In this document: positions 18,229-26,675 of the stretch, piece after piece | How positions within the stretch are numbered: position 1 is the first letter of the stretch | Layout: each line of letters begins with the position of its first letter | From: Anaerostipes sp. | GTDB taxonomy: Bacteria > Bacillota > Clostridia > Lachnospirales > Lachnospiraceae | Length of the DNA stretch: 64,000 nucleotides | Assembly: GCA_028704435.1 (NCBI GenBank) | Contig: JAQWFL010000010.1 | Span: 1-64,000, forward strand | Direction of reading: 5' to 3' | Notes under the pieces: generated by a model | What the model was told of the DNA's origin: nothing | Database searches by the model: none | The model's input: the letters and a program-made list of their open reading frames with translations, nothing else | Program-made: the position numbers and the translations under genes

Positions 18229-19113
18229 TTATACATAATCTCTTTTTTGCCTTCCCTTTTCTATCTTTTCTTCTCTCCCATCATCCAATCTCTGTGCGTA
18301 TTGGCACATCTGCCTTAGAAGTTCTTCTTTATTCGGCTGTAAATCAACAAAAAAAGAAAACGGTGTTGTATTCGGTGCTGCAAATATCATAATCTCATTT
18401 TTCATATGCTCTAACATCGTAACAAATTCCATTATATTTTCATGTTCTCCCGCTTCTTTAAATATTCCAGTTTCCCAATCCTGATACAACTTTGTCCCGG
18501 GCAATATAGATACCGAATTCAAATACATGATATATGGATGCAATTGATTCAAAACATTTGCTGTCTTTTTTGCGGCTTCTTCTCCATTATCTCTTCCTGA
18601 TAATCCACCTAAAAAAATCATACGATAATCTACACCTGCTTCTTCTAGTTTTTTACATCCCGACAAAACATCTTCCGATGTATATCCTTTATTTACATAT
18701 TCCAACGCTTTATCATCCCCTGTTTCAAATCCCACAACAATGTCTACAAATCCTGCTTCTTTTAGTCTCGTCATGTCTTCTACGCTTTTTCTGTTCAAAT
18801 CATCGACTCTTGCATATGTAGAAATTCGTCCATCTGGAAAGTGCTTTTGAAAAAGTTTTCCAATTTCCTCTAACTTTTCAGTGTTAAGAGCATAAGGATT
18901 TCCTCCATTTGCCCAGAATTTTTTTGCCTTTGGATACTGATTCTTAACCTCAAATAAATCTTCTTCTATCTGCTTTATAGGTGCAACATGAAACGGATAT
19001 CCGTCATAAAAATTACAAAAAGTGCAACTGTTATGTGTACATCCTACGGTTACTTCAATAAATACGCTGTCAGCATCGGTCTGGGGACGCACAATTGGTC
19101 CATTATAATGCAT
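18229..19113 (-). CDS. Radical SAM protein of unknown substrate
   Basis: A 294-aa protein starting MHYNGPIVRPQTDADSVF. The cluster motif is CTHNSCTFC, i.e. four residues instead of three between the first two cysteines (CX4CX2C), followed by NFYDGYPF. The middle (GCKKLEEAGVDYRMIFLGGLSGRDNG, partly given) resembles the Elp3/COG1032-type radical SAM fold. There is no B12-binding domain. GAGGAGGAAGAAC precedes the chosen ATG; a TTG six codons upstream is less likely. It sits between the terminator of the sugar-transporter operon and the symporter. No substrate can be proposed. Confidence 0.85.
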   Translation of the reverse strand: MHYNGPIVRPQTDADSVFIEVTVGCTHNSCTFCNFYDGYPFHVAPIKQIEEDLFEVKNQYPKAKKFWANGGNPYALNTEKLEEIGKLFQKHFPDGRISTYARVDDLNRKSVEDMTRLKEAGFVDIVVGFETGDDKALEYVNKGYTSEDVLSGCKKLEEAGVDYRMIFLGGLSGRDNGEEAAKKTANVLNQLHPYIMYLNSVSILPGTKLYQDWETGIFKEAGEHENIMEFVTMLEHMKNEIMIFAAPNTTPFSFFVDLQPNKEELLRQMCQYAQRLDDGREEKIEKGRQKRDYV

Positions 19114-19129
19114 GTTCTTCCTCCTCTTC

Positions 19130-19163
19130 AAAAAAGGACTCAGTGGAAAATTTCACTGAGTCC
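19130..19163 (-). terminator. Terminator of the GldA-OYE-FHS operon
   Basis: Perfect 10-bp stem GGACTCAGTG / CACTGAGTCC followed by TTTTTT on the minus strand, 8 bases after the transporter stop. The tail abuts the ribosome binding site of the radical SAM gene, so that gene has either a hidden promoter or depends on readthrough. Confidence 0.88.
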
Positions 19164-19170
19164 ATACATC

Positions 19171-20466
19171 TTATGACTGTTGTTCTTTTCGGTTCATTAA
19201 TGCAAAAATCAATACCACTACAAACCCTAACGCTGGTACAATAAATGAAAATTGTAAGCTAAAAATATCCGCAATTTTTCCCTGAACAATTGGGAAGATT
19301 GCTCCACCAACCAATGTCATAGTTGCAAAAGCACCTGCATTTTCTGTATATTTTCTTTCCACATTTGCTACATTTGTTGCATACAGTACCGGATAGATTG
19401 GTGCTAGCACAAGATTGATTGCTAGTAATACAAACACTGGAATATTTCCAGGTGCAAACATTACAATGCCAAGTCCAATTACTGCAACAAAAAGATATAT
19501 ACTTAACAAATTGTATTCTGTAGCACCCTTCTTTAATAACATAGATACCACAAAGCGTCCTGCAAAGAAAATCACATATGAAATCATCATATAATTTGTT
19601 CCCTGTGCCTCTGCCATGGATGGATTAACTTCCAACACTTGTCGAATCAAGAAGGACCAGATTGTAAGCTGAGCTCCAATTCCACAAAATTGTGCGACCC
19701 ATCCCCATACAAATCTTCTATTTCCTAACAATGCTTTTACTGATTCTAGAGTTCCTGGAACTTTTTCATTCGATGTACTTTCCACCTTACAAGAAGGATA
19801 TTTTTGTACCATAATAAGCAATAGTAAAATCAATAAAATTCCTGCAATAATCATATATGGAATAATCGTATGTTGAAGTGCTGCCAGTTGAAAACTATGT
19901 AATTCAGCCTTGGTTAATCCACTCATCTGATCACTTAGTCTTGTTGCCTCTGAAAAAATCAGTACCTTTCCCAACGCAATCCCCACGATATTTCCAATTG
20001 GATTAATTGTTTGTGCTATGCTTGATCTTAATGTAGAAGCTTCTGGATTTCCCATCATAACCACATAAGTTCCACAAGACATTTCTAACATTCCTGCTCC
20101 TATGGCCATAATGAAAATACACATTAAAAATGGAAGATAACTTCCTGCAATAGATGCTGGATAAAATAGTAAAGAGCCTCCTGCAAATAATGCAATTCCT
20201 ATTACAATCGCAACCTTATAACTATATTTTTTTATAATCATAGATGTTGGAAGCGATACCAAAAAATACGCTCCAAAATATGCAGATTGAATCAAAGCAC
20301 TTGCCACATTCGAAATAACAAAAACTTCTTTAAACTGTGCAATCAAAACACTATTTAATGCTACCGCTGTTCCCCAGATTCCAAATAATAAGCCAACTAA
20401 TATAAACTTCATCCATGGCGTTTTATCTAAATATCCATCTGATCTTTGTACAAAAGTTTGGTTCAT
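19171..20466 (-). CDS. FHS-family (FucP-like) sugar:proton symporter
   Basis: A 431-aa major facilitator with 12 predicted helices. Similarity is to the fucose/galactose/glucose:H+ symporter group: FGIWGTAVALNSVLIAQFK in helix 1, the CGTYVVMMGNPEAS and AQTINPIGNIVG region before helix 5, and an internal second half. The exact sugar or polyol is unknown. It is the last gene of an operon with a GldA-like dehydrogenase and an old-yellow-enzyme reductase, 24 bp after the latter, so it probably imports their substrate. Confidence 0.82.
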   Translation of the reverse strand: MNQTFVQRSDGYLDKTPWMKFILVGLLFGIWGTAVALNSVLIAQFKEVFVISNVASALIQSAYFGAYFLVSLPTSMIIKKYSYKVAIVIGIALFAGGSLLFYPASIAGSYLPFLMCIFIMAIGAGMLEMSCGTYVVMMGNPEASTLRSSIAQTINPIGNIVGIALGKVLIFSEATRLSDQMSGLTKAELHSFQLAALQHTIIPYMIIAGILLILLLLIMVQKYPSCKVESTSNEKVPGTLESVKALLGNRRFVWGWVAQFCGIGAQLTIWSFLIRQVLEVNPSMAEAQGTNYMMISYVIFFAGRFVVSMLLKKGATEYNLLSIYLFVAVIGLGIVMFAPGNIPVFVLLAINLVLAPIYPVLYATNVANVERKYTENAGAFATMTLVGGAIFPIVQGKIADIFSLQFSFIVPALGFVVVLIFALMNRKEQQS

Positions 20467-20490
20467 AATATAATTCCCTCTATCTTTCTC

Positions 20491-22428
20491 TTATAGTTCA
20501 AGTCCAGCTTGATATCCTTCTTTGATTGCATCTAATGCATTTCCACGATCATATGCTCCACCTACATAGCGAACCTCTGGAATCATGTCTTCTAACACAT
20601 CTTTTAATTCTGTGTTTGGATGAAGTCCCACTGCGGTAACAACTGCGTTAAATGCTCCTAAGTCTTTTGTTTCTTCTTCCATTTTTACAGTAATGGTTCC
20701 ATCTTCATTGATTGTCTGTACCGCAGTATTTACATGGATTTCTACATTATGATCATCAAATGATTCTAATAAGAATTTTCTCATACTATCTGGTTCTTCT
20801 CCTGCTACCTTTGGAAGCATTTCAATGATAGTCACTTCATTTCCATGAGTTGCAAGATGGTTTGCTGTCTCTGCTCCTACTAATCCACCACCAATCACTG
20901 CAATCTTACCGTTGATATCTGCTTTACCCATAAGTACCTCATTTGCCCCTACAACAAACTCTCTGTCTTTTCCCGGGAACGGTGGAACAAATGCATGATA
21001 TCCTGTGGCAACAATAACAGCATCTGGTTTCATCTCTTGTATTTTTTCTTTTGTCATTTCTTTATTTAGCTGCACATCAACCCCAAGCTTTTCCATTTGT
21101 GTTGACTGCCATCTAATAAAATCAATTATTTCACCTTTCCAAGGTGGGATAGAAGCGATTCGATACATTCCACCAATGTAATTTTCCTTTTCAAATACAG
21201 TGACTTTATGTCCTCTTTGAGCTAAAACAATCGCCGCTTCGCAACCTGCAGGACCTGCTCCTACAACAACAATATTTTTCTTAACTTTCGCTTCTTCAAT
21301 TTTCCACTCATCTTCCATTACAGTTCTAGGATTCAACGTACATCCGCCATGTTTTGTTGGAACCGCATCAATCTGTCCACTACATCCTTGTAGACATGCA
21401 ATACACTGAATTATATCTTCAAATTGACCCGCCATTGCTTTATTTGGCATATGTGGATCTGCAAGAGAGGCTCTTCCCATATAACAAGCATCTGCTTTCC
21501 CGCTTTTTACAATTGCCTCTGCTACTAATGGATTATTAATTCTTCCTACTGTCGTAACTGGAATATCTACAACTTGTTTGATTTCACTTGAATACTTTGT
21601 AAGCCATCCATGCCCCATAACAGATGGTGGTACTTGCATAAACCAGCTTTCATAAACACCAACGGAAACATTTAAAGAGGTGATTCCAGCAGATTCTAAC
21701 ATCATAGCCATTGCTTTTGTATCTTCAATGTTTGTTCCACCTTCTACTTGTTCTTCTCCTGAAATTTTGTAATCAATCGGAAAATCATCTCCACATTTTT
21801 CTTTGATATTTTGTACAATTTCCATTGGAAAACGCATACGGTTCATTAAATTTCCACCATATTTATCCGTACGTTTATTAGAATATGATGAAGCAAATTC
21901 CGTTACTAAGTAACCGTGTCCACCGTGAATCTGAATTCCATCGTACCCAGCCTTCTTTGCTCGAAGTGCTGCATCTCCGAACTTTTCTACCATCTCTTCT
22001 ACTTCTTTTGTTGTCATTTCATGAGGCATAGCTTTCTTTACTGGACATGGAATCGGAGATGGTGCCCACACAGGCTCTCCAGTAATCCATTCTTGTGTTT
22101 GACGGCCACCATGGAAAATTTGAGCAAATATCTTAGCACCTGCTTCATGTACTCTCTGGGTTAATTTTTTGTGGGATTCCACCTGATAATCACCCCATAA
22201 ACCAGGAATGTACTCATAAGTTCTTCCCGTTGGATCAACGGCACAGTCTTCTGTGACAATCAATCCCCATCCACCTTTTGCTTTTTCTTCATGATAAGCA
22301 ATCCATTTTTCTGTAATCGTTCCATCTTCATTACAACAATTCATAACCATTGGTGAAACGATAAATCGGTTTTTAATTTCCACAGGTCCAAGTTGTAACG
22401 GTGAAGACATCATTTTTAATAAATTCAT
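20491..22428 (-). CDS. NADH:flavin oxidoreductase, 2,4-dienoyl-CoA reductase/enoate reductase type
   Basis: A 645-aa old-yellow-enzyme family protein. The N-terminal TIM barrel (about 1-370) has the FMN-binding start PLQLGPVEIKNRFIVSPM and HGGHGYLVTEFASSYSN. Next come the [4Fe-4S] cysteines CIACLQGC and a fourth Cys in HGGCTLNP. The C-terminal half has two dinucleotide folds: VVVGAGPAGCEAA (FAD) and IAVIGGGLVGAETA (NAD(P)). Relatives reduce activated C=C bonds of enoates, dienoyl-CoA, or bile acid and steroid intermediates. It is 25 bp after the GldA-like gene. The substrate is unknown. Confidence 0.88.
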   Translation of the reverse strand: MNLLKMMSSPLQLGPVEIKNRFIVSPMVMNCCNEDGTITEKWIAYHEEKAKGGWGLIVTEDCAVDPTGRTYEYIPGLWGDYQVESHKKLTQRVHEAGAKIFAQIFHGGRQTQEWITGEPVWAPSPIPCPVKKAMPHEMTTKEVEEMVEKFGDAALRAKKAGYDGIQIHGGHGYLVTEFASSYSNKRTDKYGGNLMNRMRFPMEIVQNIKEKCGDDFPIDYKISGEEQVEGGTNIEDTKAMAMMLESAGITSLNVSVGVYESWFMQVPPSVMGHGWLTKYSSEIKQVVDIPVTTVGRINNPLVAEAIVKSGKADACYMGRASLADPHMPNKAMAGQFEDIIQCIACLQGCSGQIDAVPTKHGGCTLNPRTVMEDEWKIEEAKVKKNIVVVGAGPAGCEAAIVLAQRGHKVTVFEKENYIGGMYRIASIPPWKGEIIDFIRWQSTQMEKLGVDVQLNKEMTKEKIQEMKPDAVIVATGYHAFVPPFPGKDREFVVGANEVLMGKADINGKIAVIGGGLVGAETANHLATHGNEVTIIEMLPKVAGEEPDSMRKFLLESFDDHNVEIHVNTAVQTINEDGTITVKMEEETKDLGAFNAVVTAVGLHPNTELKDVLEDMIPEVRYVGGAYDRGNALDAIKEGYQAGLEL

Positions 22429-22453
22429 AAATTTTTCCTCAACTTTCTTTTTC

Positions 22454-23578
22454 TTAGATAATTTTGCTATATTTTTCTTTGTATTGTTTTCCTAATTCGT
22501 CTGCTGTTTTAATTGCATCAAATACGACTCTTGGTGTTACAAGAACAACCGTATTATGAATTGTTTCACCCTCTTGACAAGCTAATTTTGCCATTTCCAT
22601 AATCTCATCGTCTGTAAGATTATCCATTCCAAGTTCAGCAAGAGTCACTGGTAACCCTAGGTGAATACAAAGTTTGCAGTACTTGTCGATTTCTTCATCA
22701 TCCCAAGCCTCTAATGCAAGCTGACCTAAAATTCCAAATGTTACTTTTTCTCCATGGAAAAAATCATGAGACGATGGAATTGCTGTCATTGCATTTTGAA
22801 TCGCATGAGAAGCTGCACTTTGATTACTTTCAAATCCAACTCCAGAAAGTAAAGTACTTGCTTCAATCACTTTTTCTACTGCTGGTGTTACTGCATGTAC
22901 TTTAAATGCAGATGCTGCCTGCTCTCCATATGCATAAATTGTGTCATAACAAAGCTGTGCAATTGTTTCTGAAATTACTGTATGTTTTCCACCTAAGAAG
23001 TTATCTACATTCGCTGCATTTGCAGTTGCTGCTTCATAGTATGTAGATAATGCATCTGGAATACCAGCAAGATTATATCTTAAAGGTGCATGCACAATAA
23101 CGTCCTCATCTACTAATACATAGTTTGGATTTTTGTCTAAAAACAAATGATAATCCCATACTCCATTTGGATGATACACAACAGATAATGCACTACATGG
23201 AGCATCTGTTGCTGCAATTGTTGGACAAGAAATCATTGGTGCCTTTTCAAAATGTGCTGCGGCTTTAGCAACATCAAGAGTTGTCCCACCACCAATTCCT
23301 ACATACATGTCACATTCTGCTTTTGTTGCATTTTTTCTTAATAAATTAAATGTCTCTTCACAGCAGATTCTTGGACTATTCTTTCCTAAAATTTCTACAT
23401 AATACTTAGTTTCGTCTCCACTGTAACTTTCACTTACAATCTTCAACATATCCTCAGCGATGTCTGGATCTACAACAATGGCAGGTTTCTTTCCTAATGT
23501 ATTTGTATACTTAGACAACTCTTTTAAAACCCCCATACCTTGAACATACCTTGATGGACTTCCAAATATTTTTTTCAT
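22454..23578 (-). CDS. Glycerol dehydrogenase-like, metal-dependent alcohol dehydrogenase
   Basis: A 374-aa type III alcohol dehydrogenase of the GldA branch. The nucleotide-binding GGGTTLDVAKAAAH, the ATDAPCSALSVVY segment, and the metal ligands (Asp in GIPDALSTYYEA, His in AASHAIQNA, His in SSHDFFHGEK) are all present. AAGGAGGAAGTT precedes the ATG. It is first in an operon with an enoate-reductase type enzyme and an FHS transporter, downstream of an AraC gene in the same direction. GldA-like enzymes oxidise vicinal diols, but the context is not a glycerol operon, so the substrate is open. Confidence 0.88.
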   Translation of the reverse strand: MKKIFGSPSRYVQGMGVLKELSKYTNTLGKKPAIVVDPDIAEDMLKIVSESYSGDETKYYVEILGKNSPRICCEETFNLLRKNATKAECDMYVGIGGGTTLDVAKAAAHFEKAPMISCPTIAATDAPCSALSVVYHPNGVWDYHLFLDKNPNYVLVDEDVIVHAPLRYNLAGIPDALSTYYEAATANAANVDNFLGGKHTVISETIAQLCYDTIYAYGEQAASAFKVHAVTPAVEKVIEASTLLSGVGFESNQSAASHAIQNAMTAIPSSHDFFHGEKVTFGILGQLALEAWDDEEIDKYCKLCIHLGLPVTLAELGMDNLTDDEIMEMAKLACQEGETIHNTVVLVTPRVVFDAIKTADELGKQYKEKYSKII

Positions 23579-23796
23579 AACTTCCTCCTTTAAATTCGTT
23601 TATTATTATGTTAAAATTTTAACCTGGTTATTGTGTTCTGTCTATTCCAGAAAGTTGCAGAAGAGTTCTGCTATCTTGCAATTAACAATCTACTATTTAT
23701 GCCGATGTATGAATTTTTATCTATTAAAAGTCAGTTATTTTGCAGGATAGGGTTTATTTTTCAGCACATTAATTCATAATTTTTGCATATACTGCA
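23579..23796 (-). promoter_or_regulatory. Regulatory region upstream of the GldA-OYE-FHS operon
   Basis: No gene is seen here. It holds a perfect 14-bp palindrome GTTAAAATTTTAAC at 23610-23623, close to the ribosome binding site, and an inverted repeat GCAGAA-GAG-TTCTGC at 23657-23671. These are the natural candidates for operator or activator sites of the adjacent AraC-type protein. I could not pick a convincing -35/-10 pair. Confidence 0.5.
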
Positions 23797-23851
23797 CAAA
23801 AAAAAGAAGGATACGACAAGGCAAATTGCCTAATCATATCCATTCTTTTTT
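23797..23851 (-). terminator. Terminator of the araC-type gene
   Basis: A long interrupted hairpin (GGATA/TATCC and AGGCAA/TTGCCT arms) followed on the minus strand by TTCTTTTTTTTG, about 30 bases after the AraC-type stop. Confidence 0.75.
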
Positions 23852-23883
23852 ACTATCTTCATAATATTGTGTGAAACCTTTAA

Positions 23884-24780
23884 CTATACTTTATCTTCAT
23901 TTTCTAACGTTGATTGAATCAAGCAACGAAATTCATTAGGTGTATGTCCTGTTTTTGATTTAAATACAGAATAAAAGTACTTCAAGTTCGTGTATCCACA
24001 CTCAAATGCAATTTCTTTAATTGATGTTTCCTCAAAAGCTAATCTTTGTTCCGCTCTACCTAATCTTCGAAGCTGTATATATTGATTGACACTATAACCC
24101 GTCTCACTTTTAAACTGACGTGCCAAATAATATGGACTAATATAAAAATCTTTTGCAATATCATTCAAACTAATTTTATTGCAAAAATTATCATTGATAT
24201 ACTCTATAATTCCCCTAATTTGTTTTCCAACATTGAATTTAGAAGTTTTTATCATCCCTTTTTTATCTACAAGTAAAAGCACCATAGAAACCAGTGTTTT
24301 TAAAGCCGATTGAATAATCTCTGTATATATGGCAAGACCAGATTGTTGCATTCTTTGAAGGGAAAGGAATAATTCCTGAAGCAAATCCATCTCATAATCT
24401 GTATGGATTACTGGAATAATATCCTCTGACACCAAAGAATTCTCTGACAATCCCTCAATTCTAATTCCTGAAATTCCAATTGATAGTTCTTCCAATTCAC
24501 TATTATCCTCTGCTGTCTCTTGATGAAGTACATTGGCATTTTTAATTACAACATCACCCGCTCTAGCCATATACGTCGCATCTTCAAACTCTACGATTTC
24601 CTCTCCCTTTAAAATCAATGAGATTTCTAATAATTCCTCATGCCTATGTAAAGGGAACACATATACTCCTGTACTTTTATGAATATCATTTTGGAATAAC
24701 GATTCAATTTTCATATGACAATCTATAAGTGCATACCGCTTCTTATTAAAAATATAATTCATAGTTCCTACTGAATTCAT
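23884..24780 (-). CDS. AraC-family transcriptional regulator with cupin sensor domain
   Basis: A protein of up to 298 aa. The N-terminal half has a cupin look (FPLHRHEELLEISLILKGEE, AGDVVIKNANVLHQ). The C-terminal ~100 residues are a double HTH of the AraC type: ISLNDIAKDFYISPYYLARQFK, then IKEIAFECGYTNLKYFYSVFK, and the signature TGHTPNEF. It lies directly upstream of the GldA-OYE-FHS operon, same strand, and probably controls it in response to a sugar or polyol. The start is ambiguous: the promoter in the 27-bp repeat would begin transcription only a few bases before the first ATG, so the ATG 6 codons later may be used. Confidence 0.9.
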   Translation of the reverse strand: MNSVGTMNYIFNKKRYALIDCHMKIESLFQNDIHKSTGVYVFPLHRHEELLEISLILKGEEIVEFEDATYMARAGDVVIKNANVLHQETAEDNSELEELSIGISGIRIEGLSENSLVSEDIIPVIHTDYEMDLLQELFLSLQRMQQSGLAIYTEIIQSALKTLVSMVLLLVDKKGMIKTSKFNVGKQIRGIIEYINDNFCNKISLNDIAKDFYISPYYLARQFKSETGYSVNQYIQLRRLGRAEQRLAFEETSIKEIAFECGYTNLKYFYSVFKSKTGHTPNEFRCLIQSTLENEDKV

Positions 24781-24789
24781 TTTTCTTTC

Positions 24790-24818
24790 ATCATAACATT
24801 AAAGATTTCCACTGGCAA
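24790..24818 (-). promoter_or_regulatory. Promoter of the araC-type gene
   Basis: Minus-strand TTGCCA, 17 bp, TATGAT. The spacer is identical to that of the queA promoter because both lie in the 27-bp repeat. The short distance to the first ATG suggests a leaderless message or the use of a later start. Confidence 0.55.
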
Positions 24819-24819
24819 C
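24793..24819. repeat. 27-bp direct repeat, copy 2
   Basis: Right-hand copy, identical to 16363-16389 and in the same orientation. It marks the right border of the accessory block running from the AraC-type gene to the symporter mini-genes. Confidence 0.85.
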
Positions 24820-24840
24820 CAGGACCTTTATTTCAACATA

Positions 24841-24866
24841 AGAAAAAGCCCTTGTGGGCTTTTTCT
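24841..24866 (-). terminator. Terminator of the sulfotransferase gene
   Basis: Perfect stem AGAAAAAGCCC / GGGCTTTTTCT with a 4-nt loop. It begins at the stop codon itself and its own arm supplies the T-run. Confidence 0.85.
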
Positions 24867-26535
24867 AACGAAACCAATATCCTTTGAAATTGTACTTCAT
24901 AACACGGTACGAATATTTTTCTGCTTTATATTCAAAACTGTATATTAACTTTCCTTTTGCATCATATTCTCCAAAAATTTTACTTACTCCACTGCTAAAA
25001 GGAATATTTCCATCAAAATGCTGTACACTGCTTACAATACTTGAATATGGCAAGTCAAAAGAATCCACCAATTTGTAAGTTCCCTTCTCCTCATCCACCA
25101 GATACTTGTAATATTTAGATGCACTTCCCTCCTGAAAGGTTCCAGCTCCAGGATATAAACTCCAGTCAAACCCAGGTATTGTAGGAGAACTTGCATAGTT
25201 GTTATTAAACATATAAAGATAATACTGTCCATCTTTTAAAGAAGAACTTCTCTCCACCGAAATAGTGTGCTGCCCCGACTGAGAAACAAAGCTTCCTTCC
25301 TGCTTTAATAAATAATCCTCATATGGTGTTCCATCATAGAGACTTCCCCCATGAATCAAATAATCCATTGTAGGATTTCCAAATATATTATCAATTTTGA
25401 TTAGTGTACTCTGTTCCCTACTGCTGAAAATCATACTGTCACCAGTAACAAAATCCAGAGAATTCAAATGAAGCCAATCAAGCTCATCTCCACCATAGGC
25501 ATTTTTTTCTGGTTTATATGCATTATCTTTCATCTCCCCTAGAAAATCATCAAAATCTATTTTTTTATCGATTTTTCCAGTTTTTACATCTACAATGACT
25601 ACTATATCTTCAATCGTATCCTTCTTCTTATCATTTACAAGACAAACTATTTTGTTGTATTTTTCACTATATACCATGTCATGATGAAATTTATAACCAT
25701 CTAGAGTAATAGTTCTTGTGATTTTCCCAAGTCGATTACGGAAAGCAATTTTATTATTTTCATAGCAATATAACATCTCTCCATCTACAAATAAAAATCT
25801 GTCATTTCGATAACTGTTTAATGGCATTTTGCCCCGATTGACTCCCTTATTATCATACAAATAAATATTATAGTCCATTCCTTTATCCCATCCAAACATT
25901 GCAAACAAGCCTTCCTTCATTGATGCTTTGCTTGATCCTTGTTTTTTCTCAAGAATTTCAGGAGTAGAATCATCTTTTTTCGTCTTTACTTCAAAATATT
26001 TTTTTGCAACTGCCTTTCCATCTCTATTAAAATATTCTAAAGTGATACGGTTTTTAGCTCCAGGAACCAATCCTGCAATCTCATACTCATGAACCGTTTC
26101 ATACCGATCCTTTTTTCCGTTTTCCAGTGTGTTCTTTAGCGTTGCTGCCCCTTTAGACTTTATTGTGCATACTACATAGGACTCTCTTTCTGTCTTTGCG
26201 TAAAAATATAAAGAAGATGTATTTGTTCCATATGGATTCTCAATTACAAGGGGATTTTCTTCTGTATATGCCTTCTTTTTCTTAAGGGTATCTATCTGTT
26301 TTTGTACTTCATCTTGATATTCTGGAGAAAATATATTGGACTTGGTATGTTTCACCCTTTTTACATCAACTTTAATTCCCTGTAGTTTTACATTCTTTAA
26401 AAATTCATTTTCTTTATAGCTTCGGAATCCAAATACACCAATTATAACCAAAATAATTGTGATTACACTGATTCCTGCTATTTTCATTTGCTTCTGTTGC
26501 TTTCTTTTTTTTAGTTCTTCCTTTATCATTGACAT
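24865..26535 (-). CDS. Membrane-anchored aryl-sulfate sulfotransferase (AssT family)
   Basis: A 556-aa protein with a cytoplasmic basic N-terminus, one membrane anchor (about residues 18-38) and a large external domain. After an Ig-like arylsulfotransferase N-domain comes the propeller with family residues: FHHDM (H284/H285), DWLHLNSLDF (H356, N358), SSREQSTLIKID (R373) and SGQHTISVE (H423, equivalent to the sulfated catalytic His). AssT moves sulfate from one phenol to another without PAPS. GGAGGAGGAAAAA precedes the chosen ATG. Single gene with its own promoter and terminator; no DsbA/DsbL-like partner is nearby. Donor and acceptor phenols are unknown. Confidence 0.83.
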   Translation of the reverse strand: MSMIKEELKKRKQQKQMKIAGISVITIILVIIGVFGFRSYKENEFLKNVKLQGIKVDVKRVKHTKSNIFSPEYQDEVQKQIDTLKKKKAYTEENPLVIENPYGTNTSSLYFYAKTERESYVVCTIKSKGAATLKNTLENGKKDRYETVHEYEIAGLVPGAKNRITLEYFNRDGKAVAKKYFEVKTKKDDSTPEILEKKQGSSKASMKEGLFAMFGWDKGMDYNIYLYDNKGVNRGKMPLNSYRNDRFLFVDGEMLYCYENNKIAFRNRLGKITRTITLDGYKFHHDMVYSEKYNKIVCLVNDKKKDTIEDIVVIVDVKTGKIDKKIDFDDFLGEMKDNAYKPEKNAYGGDELDWLHLNSLDFVTGDSMIFSSREQSTLIKIDNIFGNPTMDYLIHGGSLYDGTPYEDYLLKQEGSFVSQSGQHTISVERSSSLKDGQYYLYMFNNNYASSPTIPGFDWSLYPGAGTFQEGSASKYYKYLVDEEKGTYKLVDSFDLPYSSIVSSVQHFDGNIPFSSGVSKIFGEYDAKGKLIYSFEYKAEKYSYRVMKYNFKGYWFR

Positions 26536-26560
26536 TTTTCCTCCTCCGTTCATCTATTAT

Positions 26561-26589
26561 ATTGTAACATTTATGTAATATATTCGCAA
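26561..26589 (-). promoter_or_regulatory. Promoter of the sulfotransferase gene
   Basis: Minus-strand TTGCGA, 17 bp, TACAAT with TG at the extended -10 position, about 20 bases before the ribosome binding site. Confidence 0.6.
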
Positions 26590-26623
26590 CATTATTCAGA
26601 AAAATATCATTTTTTGTTTTTTA

Positions 26624-26658
26624 TTAAAAAAAAATGAAGATACATTTAGCATCTTCAT
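26624..26658 (-). terminator. Terminator of pheST
   Basis: Stem ATGAAGAT / ATCTTCAT with a short loop followed by nine T on the minus strand, 18 bases after pheT. Confidence 0.85.
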
Positions 26659-26675
26659 CCTTCTTAATTCTATTC

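Noticed and set aside
16363-24819. Classical insertion sequence or integrative element ends
   Set aside because: The repeats are direct, not inverted, and no transposase, integrase or tRNA target is visible; recorded as a possible recombination border only.
24865-26535. Reading the gene as a generic beta-propeller or PQQ protein
   Set aside because: The His-His-Asp, Trp-Leu-His-Leu-Asn and Ser-Ser-Arg motifs fit the arylsulfotransferase family much better.
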